A stretch of DNA of 15,789 nucleotides from positions 1-15,789 of the forward strand of contig QMOF01000022.1 of the NCBI GenBank assembly GCA_003650185.1. The letters run 5' to 3'. Position 1 is the first letter of the stretch; the number at the start of each line of letters is the position of its first letter. This document shows, piece after piece, positions 11,954 through 15,789 of the stretch. Below the pieces are notes generated by a model. That model did not search any database. It had not been told where the DNA came from and was given only the letters and a program-made list of their open reading frames with translations. The translations under genes were made by a program, and so were the position numbers. Origin of the DNA: Chloroflexota bacterium (GTDB taxonomy: Bacteria > Chloroflexota > Dehalococcoidia > UBA2247 > RBG-13-53-26).

Positions 11954-14416
11954 ATGGCAAGTCGATTTGAGAAATTCTCCGAGCGAGCGCGACGTGCCCT
12001 GACCTATGCCCAGGAAGAGGCACACCGCTTCAATCACAACTACATTGGGACGGAGCATATATTGCTCGGTCTCGTCCGCGAAAGCGAGGGCATTGCCGGG
12101 AAGGTGCTCTCCAACCTGGGCGTTGATCTCAACAAGGTACGTGCTGCGGTAGAGTTCATCATCGGGCGTGGAGGCAAGGCGCCTTCTGGCGAGGTTGGAC
12201 TTACCCCGCGGGCCAAGAAGGTAATCGAGCTGGCCGTGGATGAAGCGCGGCGCTTCAACCATAGCTACGTTGGCACGGAGCACCTCTTGCTGGGTCTGCT
12301 CCGCGAGGGCGAGGGAGTGGCCGGTGGGGTGCTGGAAAGCCTAGGCATAAACCTCGAGCGAGCTCGGGCTGAGACCACCCGCGTGTTGAGCCAGGGCGGT
12401 GCTCAGTCTCAAGCAGGGGCTCGCCCGGCCAGTCGCACCCCCACGCTGGACCAGCTTGGCCTCGACCTGACTGCCATGGCTGCCAGTAACAAGCTGGACC
12501 CGGTGATCGGAAGGCGGAAGGAGATCCAGCGGGTAATCCAGATACTATCGAGGCGCACCAAGAACAACCCTGTGCTCATCGGTGAGCCTGGCGTAGGGAA
12601 GACCGCCATAGTGGAAGGACTGGCCCACCGGATAGTCGCTGGTGAAGTGCCTCACACGCTTCAGGGCAAGCGAGTGGTTGCTCTTGATATGGGGTCCTTG
12701 GTAGCAGGCACCAAGTACCGTGGCGAATTCGAGGAGAGGCTGAAGAAAGTAATCGAAGAGATAAAGGGTGCGGGTAACTGCATCCTGTTCGTAGATGAGA
12801 TGCACACCATAGTCGGTGCTGGTGCTGCTGAGGGTGCTGTCGATGCTGCCAACATTCTCAAGCCTTCGCTGGCACGAGGGCAGTTGCAGTGCATCGGTGC
12901 TACGACACTCGATGACTATCGGAAGCACGTGGAGAAGGACGCTGCGCTGGAGCGGCGTTTCCAGCCCGTCATGGTGGACGAGCCGACTGTAGAGCAGACG
13001 ATCGAGATACTCCAGGGTATTAAGGAGCGCTACGAGGAGCACCATCAACTGGTGATAAGCGATGAGGCAATCAGGGCTGCTGCCAATCTGGCGTCGCGAT
13101 ATGTGTCCGATCGGTTCTTGCCTGATAAGGCCATCGATCTGGTGGACGAGGCTGCTTCGCGGGTACGCCTCAGGGGTGGTACTGTTCCCGTTGGCTTGAA
13201 GGAGACCAGGCGGGCTCTAGAGACTGTCCGCCGGGACAAAGAGTCGGCTATTAGCGCGCAGCAGTATGAATACGCGGTGGAGTTGCGGGACCGCGAGACC
13301 TATCTGATGGAGAAGATCAAGGAACTGGAGACTGCCTGGCATGCGGAGATGGAGCGGGAGAAGCCGGTGGTTACGGAAGAGGATGTAACTGAAGTGGTGA
13401 GCATGTGGACAGGCATCCCGGTGTCCAAGCTGGCGGCGGATGAGGTGACGCGGCTGCTGGGTATGGAAGAGGCCTTGCACGAGCGTATCGTGTCCCAGGA
13501 CGAAGCAATTGTCACTGTCTCCAAGGCGGTGAGACGTGCCCGCACCGGGCTCAAAGATCCCAGGCGGCCCATCGGCAGCTTTATCTTCCTCGGCCCAACG
13601 GGCGTAGGCAAGACCGAGCTGGTCAGGGCTCTGGCTGAGTTCATGTTTGGCAGCGAGGATGCCTTGATCCGGCTTGATATGTCGGAGTTTATGGAAAGAC
13701 ATGCTGTGGCCCGTCTGGTAGGGGCTCCGCCGGGATACGTTGGCTATGACGAGGGCGGACAACTGACGGAAGCAGTGAGACGGAAGTCGTACTGCGCTAT
13801 CCTTCTCGATGAGATCGAGAAGGCGCACCCCGACGTGTTCAACATACTGCTTCAGATCTTTGACGACGGTCACCTGACTGATGCCAAGGGGAGAAAGGTA
13901 GATTTCCGGAACAGCATCATAATCATGACGAGCAACATCGGTGCTGAACTGATCAAGAAGGATGCCGTCATGGGCTTTGTCAGCCGGACTGACGAGGCCA
14001 AGACCAGGCAGCGGTCTTACGAGCGGATGAAGGAGAAGCTGCTGGAAGAGTTGAAGAAGACGTTCCGTCCGGAGTTCCTCAACCGGCTCGATGGAGTGGT
14101 GGTCTTTCGACACCTGTCGAGAGAAGATATTCGCCAGATCGTCGATCTGATGCTGCGGCCGCTGAGGTCCCAGCTCATTGAGAGAGGTGTCGGTCTGGCA
14201 GTTACAGATGAGGCCAAAGACCTTCTGTGCGAGAAGGGCTATGACGAGGCCTTCGGTGCTCGCCCGCTACGGCGGGTGATCCAGACCATGATCGAAGACC
14301 AGCTTTCCGAGATGTTGCTGCGTGGTGAGTTCCAGCCCGGTGACACCATTTGCCTGGAACGCGAAGGAGACGAGATCAAGGCGCGCAGCATGTCTCCGGT
14401 GGAATCGACTTCCTGA
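11954..14416 (+). CDS. clpC: ATP-dependent Clp protease ATPase subunit ClpC
   Basis: 820 aa, full length for ClpC. This hexameric Hsp100 unfoldase feeds proteins to ClpP in the cytosol. Two Clp_N repeats are seen (about 2-72 and 77-147, each with the RFNH-x-YxGTEHxLLGL motif). NBD1 has Walker A GEPGVGKT at 210-217, Walker B FVDE at 279-282 and arginine finger region ALERRF near 331. The middle domain carries the UVR-like helix (SAISAQQYEYAVELRDRE, 431-448) that marks ClpC against ClpA or ClpB. NBD2 has GPTGVGKT at 547-554 and LLDE at 617-620. The ATG has a modest GAGAG site. No ctsR, mcsA or mcsB precede it, unlike in Firmicutes, so control of this gene must differ. It belongs to the host chromosome. 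Confidence 0.97.
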   Translation: MASRFEKFSERARRALTYAQEEAHRFNHNYIGTEHILLGLVRESEGIAGKVLSNLGVDLNKVRAAVEFIIGRGGKAPSGEVGLTPRAKKVIELAVDEARRFNHSYVGTEHLLLGLLREGEGVAGGVLESLGINLERARAETTRVLSQGGAQSQAGARPASRTPTLDQLGLDLTAMAASNKLDPVIGRRKEIQRVIQILSRRTKNNPVLIGEPGVGKTAIVEGLAHRIVAGEVPHTLQGKRVVALDMGSLVAGTKYRGEFEERLKKVIEEIKGAGNCILFVDEMHTIVGAGAAEGAVDAANILKPSLARGQLQCIGATTLDDYRKHVEKDAALERRFQPVMVDEPTVEQTIEILQGIKERYEEHHQLVISDEAIRAAANLASRYVSDRFLPDKAIDLVDEAASRVRLRGGTVPVGLKETRRALETVRRDKESAISAQQYEYAVELRDRETYLMEKIKELETAWHAEMEREKPVVTEEDVTEVVSMWTGIPVSKLAADEVTRLLGMEEALHERIVSQDEAIVTVSKAVRRARTGLKDPRRPIGSFIFLGPTGVGKTELVRALAEFMFGSEDALIRLDMSEFMERHAVARLVGAPPGYVGYDEGGQLTEAVRRKSYCAILLDEIEKAHPDVFNILLQIFDDGHLTDAKGRKVDFRNSIIIMTSNIGAELIKKDAVMGFVSRTDEAKTRQRSYERMKEKLLEELKKTFRPEFLNRLDGVVVFRHLSREDIRQIVDLMLRPLRSQLIERGVGLAVTDEAKDLLCEKGYDEAFGARPLRRVIQTMIEDQLSEMLLRGEFQPGDTICLEREGDEIKARSMSPVESTS

Positions 14417-14440
14417 CCCGCACTCAGTAAGGAGAGTTGG

Positions 14441-14471
14441 AAAAGGGGAGCACCTATGGTGCTCCCCTTTT
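14441..14471. terminator. Rho-independent terminator after clpC
   Basis: Perfect 14-bp arms AAAAGGGGAGCACC and GGTGCTCCCCTTTT around a TAT loop. The T-run is part of the stem (four T), as in A-tract/T-tract bidirectional terminators. It sits 24 bp after the clpC stop and 15 bp before the radA start, so radA would need read-through or its own promoter. Confidence 0.88.
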
Positions 14472-14486
14472 CGGAAGGTACAGGCA

Positions 14487-15789
14487 GTGAGCAAGCCCGC
14501 CAGGACGTCTTTTGTCTGCCAGCAATGCGGTAAAGAGAGTCCGAGATGGCTGGGGCGTTGTCCCGACTGCCAGGGCTGGAGCACCTTTGTTGAGACTCGT
14601 GTGAGCGGTCCGAAGGGTGGCCGTAGCCTGCTGTCCAAGTCAGTGACACCAGCTTGCGAGCTGTCCCAGGTGACCGCTGAAGAAACGTCCCGCCTTTCGT
14701 GCCACCTCAGCGAGTTTGACCGGGTGCTGGGAGGGGGGCTGGTCCCCGGGTCGCTGGTCCTCATCAGTGGCGACCCCGGAATCGGCAAGTCAACGCTGCT
14801 TCTTCAGGTGGCAGCGTCCGTTGCCGGCCAGGGGGGCAGGGTGGTCTATGCTTCGGGCGAGGAGTCGATGTACCAGACCAAGCTGCGGGCGGACCGCCTG
14901 GGAATCAAAGGCGAGGGGCTGTACCTGCTCAACGAGACCAGCCTGGAGGCTATTCTCGAGCAGATGGGGGCGCTGTCGCCTTGTCTTGGCATTATTGACT
15001 CGATTCAGACAGTCTATCTCGGGGAGCTGGATGGCGGGCCGGGCACTGTCTCGCAGATACGGGGATGTACTCTGAGGCTTATGGAGTGGGCTAAAGGGTC
15101 AACCGTGCCTTTGCTCATAGCGGGACACGTGACCAAGGACGGGGCTATCGCCGGTCCAAAGGTACTGGAGCACATCGTCGATGTGGTCTCATATCTGGAG
15201 GGCGAGGCCTTCAGCAGCTACAGGTTGTTGCGTGGGATCAAGAACCGCTTTGGTTCGACCAACGAGGTAGGCGTCTTTGAGATGACTGGCAAGGGCCTGG
15301 CGCAGGTGGAGAACCCGTCTGAGGTGTTCCTGTCGCGGCGGTCACAACGGGTGCCGGGCTCCGTGGTGGCGCCTGTCCTGGAAGGGAGCCGGCCATTGCT
15401 GGTGGAGGTCCAGGCTTTGACCACGGCTACCAGCTTCGGCCTGCCACGGCGTACTGCAAACGGGATAGACATGAACCGGCTGCAACTGGTGGTTGCGGTG
15501 CTTACCAAGGTGGCCGGTTTGCGTCTCGGCAATCAGGACATACTGGTCAACGTGGTCGGTGGTCTGCGAGTAAGCGAGCCGGCGGTTGACCTTGCCGTGG
15601 CGTTGGCCATAGCCTCAAGCTTCAGCGACAGGGAGATGGATCCTGGTCTGATAGCAGTGGGTGAGATAGGGCTGAGTGGTGAGATAAGGCCGGTGGGGCA
15701 ACTGGAACGCCGACTGGCCGAAGCGTCGAGGCAAGGGTTCGCCCGCTGCATTGGGCCGGACGACTCTCTGGAGGGGCGCAGCTTGCCCG
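14487..15789 (+). CDS. radA: DNA repair protein RadA/Sms, 3' end cut by window
   Basis: 434 codons visible of the usual 450-460. RadA is a RecA-like hexameric ATPase that helps branch migration in recombination repair. The start is GTG at 14487 with GGAAGG eight bases before it. The N-terminal zinc finger is C11-x2-C14...C25-x2-C28. Walker A GDPGIGKST begins at residue 95. The RadA-specific KNRFG motif is at 252-256 (GIKNRFGSTNEVGVFEM). The Lon-like C-terminal domain follows (VSEPAVDLAVALAIASSFSD, AVGEIGLSGEIRPVGQ). The frame is open to the edge. It follows clpC across a strong terminator; clpC-radA adjacency is common in several phyla. Confidence 0.97.
   Translation, partial: MSKPARTSFVCQQCGKESPRWLGRCPDCQGWSTFVETRVSGPKGGRSLLSKSVTPACELSQVTAEETSRLSCHLSEFDRVLGGGLVPGSLVLISGDPGIGKSTLLLQVAASVAGQGGRVVYASGEESMYQTKLRADRLGIKGEGLYLLNETSLEAILEQMGALSPCLGIIDSIQTVYLGELDGGPGTVSQIRGCTLRLMEWAKGSTVPLLIAGHVTKDGAIAGPKVLEHIVDVVSYLEGEAFSSYRLLRGIKNRFGSTNEVGVFEMTGKGLAQVENPSEVFLSRRSQRVPGSVVAPVLEGSRPLLVEVQALTTATSFGLPRRTANGIDMNRLQLVVAVLTKVAGLRLGNQDILVNVVGGLRVSEPAVDLAVALAIASSFSDREMDPGLIAVGEIGLSGEIRPVGQLERRLAEASRQGFARCIGPDDSLEGRSLP

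Noticed and set aside
13217..14113. 298-codon open frame antisense to clpC
   Set aside because: It mirrors a strongly conserved gene, shows no family features and has no promoter or ribosome site; a shadow frame.
1..15789. CRISPR array, insertion sequence or rRNA
   Set aside because: I looked for regularly spaced repeats, transposase motifs and rRNA-like stretches and saw none.

Overview
The window is a junction between an integrated mobile element (roughly 1-11371, left end not in view) and a bacterial chromosome (tRNA-Ala, clpC, radA; 11297-15789). The protein sequences (a CtsR-less clpC followed by radA, and an integrase whose reading frame runs into a tRNA) look most like Chloroflexota, perhaps Dehalococcoidia. 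That is an impression from family resemblance, not a computed assignment.

Element, leftward arm (minus strand, 6363 down to 1). A tightly packed early operon starts at a divergent promoter region. In order of transcription it holds: a small XRE regulator, a 69-aa protein, a probable ssDNA-binding/annealing protein with an SSB-like acidic tail, an archaeo-eukaryotic-type (AEP) primase with a PriL-like four-cysteine domain, a 231-bp non-coding block of six TGTAACC-type repeats beside a large dyad, an HNH protein, a UvrD-like SF1 helicase, a 113-aa Cys-rich protein, a RusA-type Holliday-junction resolvase, and the start of another small gene cut by the window edge. Several genes overlap by 4-17 bp, which suggests translational coupling. 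Together they form a replication-recombination module.

Element, rightward arm (plus strand, about 6430 to 11360). A second XRE repressor is coupled to an ImmA/IrrE-type zinc peptidase, the usual repressor/anti-repressor pair of integrative elements. Two unrecognised genes follow (191 and 411 aa, overlapping, the second with a nine-cysteine tail), then a large serine integrase. The control region between the arms has near-consensus promoters in both directions and four AGGTATACCT-like sites.

Junction. The last about 20 codons of the integrase are read antisense through the 3' two thirds of a tRNA-Ala(GGC) gene. The tRNA is intact with encoded CCA, and its 3' end faces the element, as expected for insertion at a tRNA 3' end. 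No second copy of the tRNA end was seen, so the element continues beyond position 1. No capsid, terminase or conjugation genes are visible, so phage versus integrative mobilisable element cannot be decided here.

Chromosome. After the tRNA and its promoter comes a roughly 580-bp intergenic region. It carries an array of TTAAC-like hexamers with an 11-bp period (PhoB/PhoP-box-like), a good sigma70-type promoter and a small inverted repeat just before clpC. A perfect 14-bp-arm terminator separates clpC from radA, which runs off the right edge near its end.
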